Below, piece after piece: positions 46,106 to 55,023 of a stretch of 64,000 nucleotides of DNA (position 1 is its first letter; every line of letters starts with the position of its first letter). This DNA is from CAYNKA01 sp964397655 (GTDB taxonomy: Bacteria; Spirochaetota; Spirochaetia; DTKZ01), in the NCBI GenBank assembly GCA_964397655.1, contig CAYNKA010000001.1:62001-126000 (forward strand), read 5' to 3'. The notes below the pieces were generated by a model. The model worked only from the letters and a program-made list of their open reading frames with translations. It was not told the DNA's origin and searched no databases. A program made the translations under genes and the position numbers.

Positions 46106-49100
46106 TCATACCAGAACCGAGAGCCGGTCACGGATGAATTCGCTCTTTTCCTTCAGCCCGATCGATCCGGTCTCCATGAGGAGAACCTGAGGCCGCTTCG
46201 CGTCGAGTTTGACCCCGCCGCGCGCATCTCGAATCAATGCAAGGAGCCTCTCGACGGATATTTTCGCAACCTTCGCGAATTCTATTTCGAGCATTCCTTT
46301 CCTCTCCTTGAGCGAGGCGATATGGAGTTTTCTGCAAATGCTCCTGATTTCCGCGAGGGAAAGCAGGCTCTGCACCTCGTCCGGAAGAGGGCCGAACCTG
46401 TCTATAAGTTCAGCGGCGATGCCTTCGAGTTCCTCGTCGGAACCAATGGACGCGATCTTCTTGTAAACCTCCATCTTTTCCTCGGCTTCCTCGATATAGC
46501 CGTCGGGAATATATCCCGAATATTCCAGTTCCAGATAGACCTCGAGGGGAGTCTCCTCCTTTTCTTCCCCGAGTTTCCGGATGGCCTCGTCGAGCAGACG
46601 CAGATAAAGGTCGAATCCTACGCTCATGATGTCGCCGCTCTGTTCCCTCCCGAGAAGGTTGCCGGCGCCGCGAACCTCGAGGTCTTTAAGAGCAATCTTG
46701 AAACCGGAGCCGAGTTCCGTATTGTCGGATATGATCTTCAACCTCTTCATTGCTATCTCCGACAGCGCCCTGCCTTCCGGATAAAAAAGATATGCGTACG
46801 CCAGCCTGTTCGACCTGCCGACCCTCCCGCGGAGCTGGTAAAGCTGAGAAATGCCGTAGACGTCCGCCCGGTCGATGATGATGGTGTTGACGTTGGGAAT
46901 GTCGATGCCGTTCTCTATTATGGTCGTGGATACGAGAACCTGGTATCCGCCGTGAATGAAGCGGTGCATTATTTCCTCGAGTTCGTCCGCGGCGAGCTGA
47001 CCGTGTGCGGTGCCGACGAGGACCTCGGGGACGAGTTTCTCCAGAAAGATCCGGACGTCGTCCAGGCTTTCGACTCGGTTATGGAGGTAATAGACCTGCC
47101 CTCCCCTCCTGATCTCGCGCCGTATGGCGTCAGCGAGGACGGTTTCGGAGAATTCCTGGATGTACGTTTCGATGGGGAGCCGGTTGTTGGGAGGAGTCTT
47201 CAATACGGACATATCCCTGATTTTCAGCAGTGACATATGGAGCGTTCGGGGTATCGGCGTCGCGGTCAGGATCAGGCAATCCACCGAATTTTTCAGTTCC
47301 TTGAGGCGTTCTTTGTCCTTCACGCCGAATCTTTGTTCCTCATCGACGATGATGAGTCCCAGATCCTTGAAAAGAACGTCCTTTTGAAGCAGACGATGGG
47401 TACCGACGACAATGTCGAGTTTTCCGCCCGCCAGATCCGCGAGGATCCGAGTTTGGTCCTTCCTGGACACGAACCGGGAAAGCATTCCGGTTTTGACCGG
47501 GTAATTCCTAACGCGTTCGGTGATGTTCTCGTAGTGCTGTTCCGCGAGGATCGTCGTGGGAGCGAGGATGGCGACCTGTTTGCCTCCCATGACGGCCTTG
47601 AACGCGGCCCTGATCGCTATCTCGGTCTTGCCGTACCCGACGTCGCCGCATACGAGACGATCCATGGGAATCGGCTTTTCCATGTCTTCCTTCACTTCGC
47701 GGATGCAACGAAGCTGGTCCTCCGTCTCCTCGTAAGGGAAGGCCGCCTCGAATTCTATCTGCCATTCGGTGTCCTTCGGAAAGGCGAAGCCTCTCGCCGT
47801 CTTTCTCCGTGAATACAGAGCGATGAGGCGCGCCGCGATGTCCTCCACGGATTTTCTTACCTTGTTTTTCCTGGCCTCCCACGACTTGCCGCCTATCTTG
47901 TCGAGGCGAGGAACGTTCCCCTGACTTCCGATATACCGCTGAATGAGGTTGACCTGCTCGATGGGGAGATAGACGAATTCCTCGTCGGCGTATTCGAGAT
48001 GTATGTAGTCCCGCTCGTTTCCCCCGGCCTTGATGCGTTGAATACCCTTGAAGCGCCCGATGCCGTAATTGAGGTGAACCACGTGATCCCCTGGTGACAG
48101 CTCGACGAACGAATCGATTATTCTGCTGGTCGTGGTTTTTATCGATTTGGGAATGCGCTTCCGTCTTCCGAAGATCTCGTGCTCGTGGATGACCATGAGC
48201 TTGACGGGAGGATAGGAGAAGCCTCCGGAAAGGGCTTCGGGGATCACGTTGACTTTCAGGTCTTGAAGGAGATGCCGTATGCGCTCCGCCTGGACCTCGG
48301 TGTCGGAAAAGATGTGGACGGAATATCCGTTGCTGATATGATTTACGAGTTCCTCTTTCAGGAAGGAGAAATTTCCGAAGAAGGATCGAGGCGGATCGGA
48401 CCTGAGATCTACGACGGTAGACGTATTTTCCGGCTTCAGGACCGTGAAATCGATTCGATGTTTCTGCCTGCTCTTTATCTCAGAGAGGTCGAGAAGGATG
48501 TTCTCGGGACTCGGCGCCATCCTTTCGACCCGGGCTTTTCGGTAAAGGTTGGAATACTCCTTCTTCAAAGCCTCGTTCGCGGTATCGAGCCGTTCCGATT
48601 CGACGTAAAGGACGGGGGTCTTCTCCGGAAGGAACTCGGAGATCAGGTGCCGTTCGGGAAAGCAGAGCGGGAACAAGGTTTCCTCTCCGGGAACGGTTCC
48701 GAACGTCTTGATCGAATCGATGAAATCCGGGATGCGGTTTCCGTATTCGGGTTCGGCCGCGATTCGTTCCTGGAGCGAGGCGACGGTCCGGTCCGTCCAC
48801 ACGACCTCCTTGAGGGGATGGAGGACGACCTCGACGGCCTCCCGCGTGGAGCTCTGGTCCTCGATTCGAAAATGTCTGATTCCTTCTATGCGGTCGAATT
48901 CTACCAGGATCCTGACCGCCTCCTCGTGTCCCGGCATGAAAACGTCCAAGACCTCTCCGCGGAGGGCGAATTCTCCGTGGACCGAAACACGAGGCACGCG
49001 AAGATACCCGTAACTCTGAAGCGTTTTCGCGCAGTCGATGAGGTCGACGGGATCGTTCTTCTTCAAACGAATCAGCTTGCTCTTGAGATAAGCGACCGGA

Positions 49101-49498
49101 GGAACGGGCGTCAGGAAGGCTCTGAGAGACGTCACATAGTACGAAGTAGGATTTTCGACCATTTCGACCATTTCGCTGATTCTTTTTCCGAAGACCGGAG
49201 AGGAGGAAGGAACTTCCTTGTAGGGAACGCTGCCCCACCACGGAAACAGTTTTGCGTCGACCTGGAACAACCTCAAGTCCTCTACAAGGTTGATCGCTTC
49301 GACTTCGGTCGGAAGAACGATGAGTGCTGGCGAGGGCCTGGTGATTTTCAGCTCCCGCAGCACCAGGGCGAGAAAGCTCCCCTGCGGTCCGTAGACGGTT
49401 ATCGGAAACGAACCCCTTGAAAATGCTTCCTTAAGATCGAGATAGGGCTTGTAAGATCTCAGTTTTTTGGTTACATCATTAAGAAATAATGTTATCAT
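46106..49498 (-). CDS. mfd: Transcription-repair coupling factor Mfd
   Basis: Mfd removes RNA polymerase stalled at DNA damage and recruits UvrA. The 1130-residue length is typical. Domains in order are the UvrB-like region (about 1-330), the RNA polymerase-interacting CarD-like domain (SPGDHVVHLNYGIGRFKGI near 470), the RecG-like translocase with GDVGYGKTEIA (Walker A near 625) and DEEQRFGV, the LRGRVGRS motif VI near 900, and the TRCF C-terminal domain. The ATG at 49498 lies 5 bp from the divergent start at 49504, so promoters must lie inside coding sequence of the opposite gene. No good Shine-Dalgarno site is seen. Confidence 0.97.
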   Translation of the reverse strand: MITLFLNDVTKKLRSYKPYLDLKEAFSRGSFPITVYGPQGSFLALVLRELKITRPSPALIVLPTEVEAINLVEDLRLFQVDAKLFPWWGSVPYKEVPSSSPVFGKRISEMVEMVENPTSYYVTSLRAFLTPVPPVAYLKSKLIRLKKNDPVDLIDCAKTLQSYGYLRVPRVSVHGEFALRGEVLDVFMPGHEEAVRILVEFDRIEGIRHFRIEDQSSTREAVEVVLHPLKEVVWTDRTVASLQERIAAEPEYGNRIPDFIDSIKTFGTVPGEETLFPLCFPERHLISEFLPEKTPVLYVESERLDTANEALKKEYSNLYRKARVERMAPSPENILLDLSEIKSRQKHRIDFTVLKPENTSTVVDLRSDPPRSFFGNFSFLKEELVNHISNGYSVHIFSDTEVQAERIRHLLQDLKVNVIPEALSGGFSYPPVKLMVIHEHEIFGRRKRIPKSIKTTTSRIIDSFVELSPGDHVVHLNYGIGRFKGIQRIKAGGNERDYIHLEYADEEFVYLPIEQVNLIQRYIGSQGNVPRLDKIGGKSWEARKNKVRKSVEDIAARLIALYSRRKTARGFAFPKDTEWQIEFEAAFPYEETEDQLRCIREVKEDMEKPIPMDRLVCGDVGYGKTEIAIRAAFKAVMGGKQVAILAPTTILAEQHYENITERVRNYPVKTGMLSRFVSRKDQTRILADLAGGKLDIVVGTHRLLQKDVLFKDLGLIIVDEEQRFGVKDKERLKELKNSVDCLILTATPIPRTLHMSLLKIRDMSVLKTPPNNRLPIETYIQEFSETVLADAIRREIRRGGQVYYLHNRVESLDDVRIFLEKLVPEVLVGTAHGQLAADELEEIMHRFIHGGYQVLVSTTIIENGIDIPNVNTIIIDRADVYGISQLYQLRGRVGRSNRLAYAYLFYPEGRALSEIAMKRLKIISDNTELGSGFKIALKDLEVRGAGNLLGREQSGDIMSVGFDLYLRLLDEAIRKLGEEKEETPLEVYLELEYSGYIPDGYIEEAEEKMEVYKKIASIGSDEELEGIAAELIDRFGPLPDEVQSLLSLAEIRSICRKLHIASLKERKGMLEIEFAKVAKISVERLLALIRDARGGVKLDAKRPQVLLMETGSIGLKEKSEFIRDRLSVLV

Positions 49499-49503
49499 GA
49501 TTC

Positions 49504-50460
49504 ATGCCGAGAATTAAAATGATTATGAAACGGAATACTCTTTCCATCCTTCTCTTCGTCCTTTTCGTATCGTCGGCTTCGTCCGAGGTCCTTTTCACCA
49601 TCCGTTTTTTCGACAAGAGAATCTACTACCCGGAAAGCGATATCGAATTGAAAATCGTTTTGACCAACCAATCTCCGGAGGTTTATCGTTTCCGTTTGGC
49701 CGATAATCGGGCGTTCTCGTTGGGTTTCGACGTCAAGAATCTCGCGAATCAGCCCCTGAAACAGTCAAGAAAATTTATCACAGACAGGAATTCGAATCAA
49801 CCGGTATTCTTCCGCGAAGTTCAGATCGCCTCCGGCGAAGAGTTCTCCTTCATAGCCAACCTGAAAGACTACGTGGAAATCGAACAGTCCGGCGTATATA
49901 CGATTCAAGGTACCTTCTACCCGGACCTCAACAATTCTCCGCATCCGAACGGTCAGATATCGAACCTCCTCAATCTTCAGGTTCGTCCTTCGGTCGGAGG
50001 AGTAGAGACGGTTAAGGACAAGATCGATCTGGAAACCGGAGAAATCTTGAAGGAAACTCCTCTTCCACCCGATCAGACCGTACAATACATGATCGAGGCG
50101 AGGCGAAAGGGGCATTGGAACAAATTCTTCCTCTATCTCGATATCGAGAGTCTATATCAAAAAAGCCCGTCCGGCGCGCGTTCCTACAAGAATATGTCTG
50201 AAACCGCGAGAATAGAGGCGTTGAAACGGTTCCGAGAAGACCTCATGGCTTCCAAGGCAGATGCCGAAATCTTGACCATCCCGAGCGAATATGAAATCAT
50301 TAAGACTACTTATACTGCACGCGAAGGAACCGTGGAAGTCGTTCAGAAATTCGCCCAAAAAGGGTTCAGGGAAGTAAAACAGTACACCTATTATCTGTAC
50401 AAGAAAGATTCCATATGGGTGATATATAATTACGATGTGCGGAACCTAGGCACCGAATGA
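49504..50460 (+). CDS. Exported protein of unknown function
   Basis: A signal peptide is visible (residues 9-28, hydrophobic LSILLFVLFVSSASS). Residues 30-170 read as beta strands in the manner of an intracellular-protease-inhibitor or Ig-like domain, with the pattern DIELKIVLTNQSPEVYRFRL. A helical C-terminal part (about 185-260) and a small NTF2-like beta region end the protein. The ATG at 49504 has no Shine-Dalgarno; in-frame ATGs at 49519 and 49525 are good alternatives and would lengthen the gap to mfd. I recognise no named family. It is followed 12 bases later by the degenerate receiver gene. Confidence 0.65.
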   Translation: MPRIKMIMKRNTLSILLFVLFVSSASSEVLFTIRFFDKRIYYPESDIELKIVLTNQSPEVYRFRLADNRAFSLGFDVKNLANQPLKQSRKFITDRNSNQPVFFREVQIASGEEFSFIANLKDYVEIEQSGVYTIQGTFYPDLNNSPHPNGQISNLLNLQVRPSVGGVETVKDKIDLETGEILKETPLPPDQTVQYMIEARRKGHWNKFFLYLDIESLYQKSPSGARSYKNMSETARIEALKRFREDLMASKADAEILTIPSEYEIIKTTYTAREGTVEVVQKFAQKGFREVKQYTYYLYKKDSIWVIYNYDVRNLGTE

Positions 50461-50472
50461 TTCGGGGAATTC

Positions 50473-51177
50473 ATGAAAGTACTTGTTATTTCGGAAAGTG
50501 AGGATTTGAAATCGAGGATAGAAAAGCAACTGTCATCCTCGGGCACCGAAATAATTCATTACCGCAATCCTATAAAGGCGATGGACAATTTGGAAGAGTT
50601 GGCCCCCGAGGCGGTGCTTTTCTCGGCCAATGATTTTCCAAGGCATTGGAAAATCTTCCTGGTGTTTCTTCGCAGCAACGTGTCGAAGGAGTCAGTACCG
50701 TTCGTCATTCTTCACGGAAAGGATTTCGATTACGACGAGGTTTCCAAGGCGACGTACCTCGGAGTCAACGGCATGGTCGACGATTCCTTCCAAACGGAAG
50801 GCGAAATGCAGAAATTGAAAGACATCCTCGCGAGATATAAAAAAATAACGGTATCTAAAAAACGCGAATCCGCGGGTCTTTTTCGCCCCGCTACCGATGA
50901 TCGTGTGGATCTCATATTTCTGCATCCTGAGAATCTCCATCTCGTAAGGGGGAAGGTCACTGCCTTGTCCTCGAGCGAAATCCATTTCTGTCCAGCTGAT
51001 TCGGAAAAGGATATTTCCCTGGAAACAAACACCGTCATTTCGGAATGTTCGCTCAGGGTCGGAGAGAAAATATATCAAGTCGATTTGGAACTTACGTCGA
51101 TTTCCGAAGATTTTATTTTCCGTTTCGTTCAACCGGTTGGGGAATTGAACGCACTCATATCGTCTTTTGCTTCTTGA
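50473..51177 (+). CDS. Degenerate receiver protein with possible PilZ-like C-terminal domain
   Basis: Residues 1-125 resemble a response-regulator receiver fold (MKVLVISESEDL at strand 1, alternating helices). The conserved phosphorylation residues are not in place: strand 3 reads VLFSAND where an Asp is expected and the conserved Lys is replaced (GVNGMVDDSF), so it is probably not phosphorylated. Residues 140-225 form a beta-rich domain with a PilZ-like pattern (VRGKVTALSSSEIHF), but the RxxxR c-di-GMP motif is absent. A ligand-independent regulatory or scaffolding role is possible. The tail of the gene overlaps the next promoter. Confidence 0.6.
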   Translation: MKVLVISESEDLKSRIEKQLSSSGTEIIHYRNPIKAMDNLEELAPEAVLFSANDFPRHWKIFLVFLRSNVSKESVPFVILHGKDFDYDEVSKATYLGVNGMVDDSFQTEGEMQKLKDILARYKKITVSKKRESAGLFRPATDDRVDLIFLHPENLHLVRGKVTALSSSEIHFCPADSEKDISLETNTVISECSLRVGEKIYQVDLELTSISEDFIFRFVQPVGELNALISSFAS

Positions 51178-51202
51178 CAGCGGAACCTTCAATTCTTAGC
51201 AT
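51174..51202 (+). promoter_or_regulatory. Sigma-70-type promoter for the 119-residue protein and AmrS-like gene
   Basis: TTGACA (51174-51179), which overlaps the stop codon of the upstream gene, a 17-base spacer and TAGCAT (51197-51202). The start codon is 30 bases downstream. Confidence 0.75.
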
Positions 51203-51232
51203 ACATAGTAACTAAGGGAATTGGAGGTAGAC

Positions 51233-51592
51233 ATGATACGACGGCTCGAAGCACTCCCTGTTTCCGAAGTGACACGTTACGATACGACGAAACGCTATCT
51301 GAAAGAAGCTGTCTGTTTCTCGGGTACACCGAGGAAACATCCCTACGACAGGGAAAAACTCGTCCTTCTGACGGCGCCGTTCAACGCGAATACATGGTTT
51401 TTCGAATTCCGCATCGCGGACATCATGCATGCCGAGGATCTGCCCAGTATCGTGACGGAAAAAGGCGAGAGCATAAGAATGGTGAATCTCTGGATAAAAA
51501 AAGGCAGTTTCGCCCTGAAAATAAACGCCTTCGAAGTCGATGAGAACTGGGTCGTTCCCGAACAGAAACAGTATGCCGACATCCCGAAATGA
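51233..51592 (+). CDS. Small protein of unknown function preceding an AmrS-like gene
   Basis: The 119-residue protein has no signal peptide or membrane segment and contains alternating strands with one helix (DIMHAEDLPSIV). I recognise no family. ATG at 51233 is chosen because GGAGG (51223-51227) lies 5 bases upstream; an earlier TTG at 51221 overlaps that site. Its stop overlaps the start of the radical SAM gene by four bases (ATGA), so the two are translationally coupled. It is not AmrA or AmrB by size or motif. It might be a small partner of the enzyme. Confidence 0.7.
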   Translation: MIRRLEALPVSEVTRYDTTKRYLKEAVCFSGTPRKHPYDREKLVLLTAPFNANTWFFEFRIADIMHAEDLPSIVTEKGESIRMVNLWIKKGSFALKINAFEVDENWVVPEQKQYADIPK

Positions 51593-52578
51593 ACGCTGCC
51601 TATTTCTCGACAGGAAACGGTTTCGTCAAATGCGGTTTATGCCCTCACGCATGCATCCTGAAAGAAGGCGAAACCGGGAACTGCGGGGTCCGAAAGAACG
51701 TAGATAATCGCATCGAGCTCCCCTTTTTCGGAAGATTGAGCTCCATTTCGATCGATCCCATGGAAAAGAAACCCCTCTACCATTTCTACCCCGGATCGAA
51801 GATCTTCAGCATCGGATTTTTGGGTTGCAATCTTCGATGCCAGTTCTGTCAGAATCACTCGATATCCCAATCTTTCGAGCACGAAACCAGGTATTTCTCG
51901 CCGCGTGAAATCGTGGATGCGGTCGAGGAAAGCGGGGAAAAGTTCATCGCTTTCACCTATTCGGAGCCTGCTGTACACTTCGAATACGTTTATGAAACTG
52001 CCAAGACCGCGAGAACCAGGAAGATCAAGACGGTGCTGGTTACCAACGGAATGCTGAACAAAACTCCCGCCGAGGAGCTCCTTTCGGTGATTGACGCCGC
52101 CAACGTGGATTTGAAGTGCTTCGACCGTGACTTCTACAGGAAGGAACTAAAGGGCGAACTTCAGACAGTACTCGACTTCATCGAAGTCGCCCATCGACTG
52201 TGCCACATCGAAGTTACAACGCTCGTCATCCCCGGCAAGAACGACTCCGTGGAGGAAATCGACGCCCTATCGAGGCATCTGGCGCGGATCGATTCGTCGA
52301 TACCTTACCATCTTTCCTGCTATTATCCTCGTTATCGATATACGATACGTCCCACTTCTTTCGACGATATCGAGCCTCTCATGAAAGTCGCCCAAAGGCA
52401 CCTGGCCTACGTCTACGCGGGGAATACGGACAGGGGAAACGAGACCAAATGCCCGAAATGCGGAACTTTGTTGATTCGAAGAAGAGGATTCTCCTCGGTC
52501 GTTCAAGGATTGACCGACGGGAAATGCTCTAAATGCGGAACTCCGATACCGGTCCGCTGCGACGGAAAATTTTCATGA
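51589..52578 (+). CDS. amrS: AmrS-like radical SAM enzyme (AmmeMemoRadiSam family)
   Basis: The 329-residue protein begins with a Cys-rich segment (CGLCPHACILKEGETGNCG) typical of AmrS and pyruvate formate-lyase activase relatives. The radical SAM CxxxCxxC site is GCNLRCQFC near residues 80-87. The TIM-barrel core has TYSEPAVHFEYVYE and ATNGML-type strands (VTNGML). The last 50 residues hold two CxxC pairs (CPKC and CSKC), a zinc ribbon. The family's two partners, AMMECR1 (AmrA) and Memo (AmrB), are not in this window, and the substrate is unknown. It is coupled to the 119-residue protein upstream. tRNA-Asn follows on the same strand. Confidence 0.85.
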   Translation: MNAAYFSTGNGFVKCGLCPHACILKEGETGNCGVRKNVDNRIELPFFGRLSSISIDPMEKKPLYHFYPGSKIFSIGFLGCNLRCQFCQNHSISQSFEHETRYFSPREIVDAVEESGEKFIAFTYSEPAVHFEYVYETAKTARTRKIKTVLVTNGMLNKTPAEELLSVIDAANVDLKCFDRDFYRKELKGELQTVLDFIEVAHRLCHIEVTTLVIPGKNDSVEEIDALSRHLARIDSSIPYHLSCYYPRYRYTIRPTSFDDIEPLMKVAQRHLAYVYAGNTDRGNETKCPKCGTLLIRRRGFSSVVQGLTDGKCSKCGTPIPVRCDGKFS

Positions 52579-52587
52579 GATGCGCTA

Positions 52588-52616
52588 TTGACGAAAAAAG
52601 TTTTTTTCGGTAGATT
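52588..52616 (+). promoter_or_regulatory. Sigma-70-type promoter of tRNA-Asn
   Basis: TTGACG (52588-52593), a 17-base spacer and TAGATT (52611-52616) lie 18 bases before the first base of the tRNA. Confidence 0.75.
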
Positions 52617-52634
52617 GTCAGCGTCGAAAGACAT

Positions 52635-52707
<73 letters not shown>

Positions 52708-52721
52708 TGAGGCTCATTGAG

Positions 52722-52747
52722 ACCCTCCGGAAAAGGAGGGTTTTTTT
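52722..52747 (+). terminator. Intrinsic terminator after tRNA-Asn
   Basis: Stem ACCCTCC (52722-52728) with GGAGGGT (52735-52741), loop GGAAAA, and seven T residues (52741-52747). It begins 15 bases after the tRNA. The following ATPase gene has no visible promoter of its own. Confidence 0.9.
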
Positions 52748-52776
52748 CTATCCTTCGGTTTGCTGAACAGGTCGCC

Positions 52777-53448
52777 GTGAGTATGCAGGAGAAAAGAGCC
52801 TATCTCGATAAAGACTGCATTTCTCATTTCGTTTCCGGCAGAAAATCAATCACTCTCAAATTCTCGAAATACACCTACGCAAAAAAACGTATAATAGATT
52901 CGTTCGTCGAAGAAATCCTCGCATTGACCGACAACAGGGATTGGTCCCGTCAAATCGAATACTGCATGGACGAACTCGTCTCCAACGCGGTAAAGGCCAA
53001 CTTGAAGCGTCTGGTTTTCAAGGAAAAAGGGTGGGATATCGAGGATCCGGAACAGTATACGGCCGGGATGGCCCATTTTCGCTCACTTATTCAAACCGGA
53101 GGACTGAACGGATTGATGGAAAGCTGCGCCCCCTCCTACTTCGTCCGGATCACGTTCGCGATTCGCGGTCGATCCCTCGTTCTTTCGGTTCTCAATAATT
53201 CGCGGCTGAATTATTACGAAGAACTCCGAATGTTCGAGAAACGGAGCATCGCGAAGGAATCCGGCTCGCTGTCTGACCTGCTCTTAGCCACGCACGATGG
53301 AGAGGAGGGGTCAGGACTCGGCCTCATCGTGATGCTCTTCATGTTGAAAAAAATCGGATTGCAGGACGCATTCGTGTTCTCCAACACGGAAGAAGGCGCC
53401 CTTACCTCGATCACCCTGCCCCTGGCGTTCACTTCCCAGCAATCATGA
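52777..53448 (+). CDS. Stand-alone histidine kinase-like ATPase domain protein
   Basis: The 223-residue protein has the GHKL/HATPase_c fold: N box YCMDELVSNAVKANL (near residue 70), a G-box with EEGSGLGLIV (near 180) and a final strand pair (FSNTEEGALTSI). It has no dimerisation-phosphotransfer helix or membrane segment, so it is not a classical sensor kinase. The fold suits an anti-sigma or switch kinase (RsbW/SpoIIAB type) or a regulator of unknown kind. GTG at 52777 follows AGGT with short spacing; ATG at 52783 is a close alternative. A TTG at 52717 would lie before the terminator and is rejected. The 3' end overlaps the convergent methyltransferase gene by 20 bases. Confidence 0.7.
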   Translation: MSMQEKRAYLDKDCISHFVSGRKSITLKFSKYTYAKKRIIDSFVEEILALTDNRDWSRQIEYCMDELVSNAVKANLKRLVFKEKGWDIEDPEQYTAGMAHFRSLIQTGGLNGLMESCAPSYFVRITFAIRGRSLVLSVLNNSRLNYYEELRMFEKRSIAKESGSLSDLLLATHDGEEGSGLGLIVMLFMLKKIGLQDAFVFSNTEEGALTSITLPLAFTSQQS

Positions 53449-54193
53449 CGAGGGTTTCCGCGCGATGGTCGTAAGGCCTTCCGTCGAAGTCTCCGAACAC
53501 CTCGATCTTACCGAAGCCTGCTTTTCTCATCATTTCTTCGAGTTCGGCTGCCGAATACAGGCGAAGACTGAAGGTGTAATCCCGAGTTCCTTCTTTCGTC
53601 ACGGCTATCCATCTGTTCACGAGCTTCGACCAATTATCGGCGATCTCGTAACGTGCCAAGATGTAAGCGCCCTTCCGTTCGAACCATTCGGACTCCTTGT
53701 AGCGGAGCGCGACTGTCTCCTTGCCGGCCGTCTCGACGAGCATGCTGCCGGATTTCGAAAGGAGGGAATGCATATTGGCGAGAAAGGAGAGATCGTCGTC
53801 CTTCGTGGGAAAATAGCCGAAAGAAGTTCCCAGATTCAAGACTGCATCGAATGAGGAACCGGCCGAGAACGTCAGTACGTCGCCCTCTATGAAAAGCGGA
53901 TCGGTTTTTTCGGCGTCGGCATAGTCGCGGGCTGCCTGCAGGAATTCTACGTTCCTGTCGATTCCTGTGACCGAAAGCCCCAACTTCGACAAGGCAACCG
54001 AATGGCGTCCCACACCGCAACAGGCGTCGAGAATACGGGCTCCCGGCTTCAAGTCGAGGAAACGAATTATCCCGGATGCTTCGAAGTCCGTACGCTCCCA
54101 GCTGTCCGTGCCGAACATGAAGGGCGCATAGATACGCCAGAATTCGGAATTTTCGTACCAATCGTCATCAAGAATGCGTTTCTCGAAATTCAT
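53429..54193 (-). CDS. SAM-dependent methyltransferase
   Basis: The 254-residue protein has a class I Rossmann-fold methyltransferase core. Motif I is LDACCGVGRHS (near residue 55), the acidic end of strand 2 is VTGIDRN, and the NLGTSFGYFP segment (near residue 117) is in the motif IV region. The pattern matches small-molecule methyltransferases of the Methyltransf_25/11 type; the substrate cannot be told. The C-terminal part has an additional beta sheet often used for substrate binding. It lies head-to-tail with a HEAT gene upstream but a terminator separates them. Confidence 0.8.
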   Translation of the reverse strand: MNFEKRILDDDWYENSEFWRIYAPFMFGTDSWERTDFEASGIIRFLDLKPGARILDACCGVGRHSVALSKLGLSVTGIDRNVEFLQAARDYADAEKTDPLFIEGDVLTFSAGSSFDAVLNLGTSFGYFPTKDDDLSFLANMHSLLSKSGSMLVETAGKETVALRYKESEWFERKGAYILARYEIADNWSKLVNRWIAVTKEGTRDYTFSLRLYSAAELEEMMRKAGFGKIEVFGDFDGRPYDHRAETLVMIAGK

Positions 54194-54213
54194 TCCGCTC
54201 TCTCCCGATTTTA

Positions 54214-54243
54214 ATAAAAAAGGCCGGCGGAAGCGCCGACCTT
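54214..54243 (-). terminator. Intrinsic terminator after the HEAT-repeat gene
   Basis: On the minus strand, AAGGTCGGCG (54243-54234) pairs with CGCCGGCCTT (54229-54220, one G-U pair) around a 4-base loop, then a T tract (54219-54214). The G-U pair works only on the minus strand. Confidence 0.82.
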
Positions 54244-54271
54244 GAACCCGTGAGAAACCAAAGGCTTGTCA

Positions 54272-54982
54272 CTATTTTTTCAAAAGCTTGGATATGACGT
54301 CGGCAGCCTTCAATTTGACGTCGCGGATATAATTCGATTCGATCATCTCGATGAGGATGTTCAACGCTTCGGGATGCTTGAAACCGTCCGAGGATTTTCC
54401 GATTCTCTCGATGGTCAAAAGAGACGCGAAGGCGAAGTTGTTGTCGGGCGTCGGCTTGGAGTTTTCCTTGTGAAGTATCCACATCATACGGTTGAATATT
54501 TCCCCGTCCTTGTCGTTGCCGATCTTCCCGAGGGCATAGACGGCCTCGGCGAGAACCATCGGTTCGTCGTCGGCCATCAGGACGTCCACGAGGATTTTCT
54601 GAGCGCGTGTTCCCCCTATGTCCCCGAGAATGGAGCATGCGTCCTTGCGGATCAGGTTGAAATTCTTCGTGTTGGGCCCCGGTTCCTGTTTGGCGAGGGT
54701 CTCGAGAATCACGAAACCGCCCGGATTTTCGTCTGAAATACGCTTGTCGCTCGCCATGGCCCTAAGATTCTGAATGGCCAGGTCCTTGACTCTCCAATCG
54801 TTCGAGATCGCTTGATTACGAATCATCTGGAGTTCGATATTCTGGGTCAAATAGAGCTCTTCTATGGTTTTTTCTTTTCCGGTAGTTTCCTGTTTCGATG
54901 TGGGCTGGCTCTGGCTGAAAGCGGGTAGAGCGAGTATGCTCAGAGCCACGACGAATAAGACGGCTATTTTGTTCAGCTTCAT
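54272..54982 (-). CDS. Exported HEAT-repeat protein, second copy
   Basis: The 236-residue protein has a signal peptide (residues 1-23, ending PAFSQSQ) and a short linker rich in Gln, Thr and Lys. Residues 50-235 contain about four HEAT repeats, for example LAEAVYALGKIGNDKDGEIF and KHPEALNILIEMIESNYIRD. It is shorter than the HEAT protein at 10729-12060 but of the same type. GAGGAG precedes the ATG. It lies 41 bases after a lipoprotein gene and probably shares its transcript. Function unknown; a periplasmic interaction partner is a guess. Confidence 0.75.
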   Translation of the reverse strand: MKLNKIAVLFVVALSILALPAFSQSQPTSKQETTGKEKTIEELYLTQNIELQMIRNQAISNDWRVKDLAIQNLRAMASDKRISDENPGGFVILETLAKQEPGPNTKNFNLIRKDACSILGDIGGTRAQKILVDVLMADDEPMVLAEAVYALGKIGNDKDGEIFNRMMWILHKENSKPTPDNNFAFASLLTIERIGKSSDGFKHPEALNILIEMIESNYIRDVKLKAADVISKLLKK

Positions 54983-55023
54983 AGGAACTCCTCGTTTTGT
55001 ATCATACTACGAAATCGAAAAAA

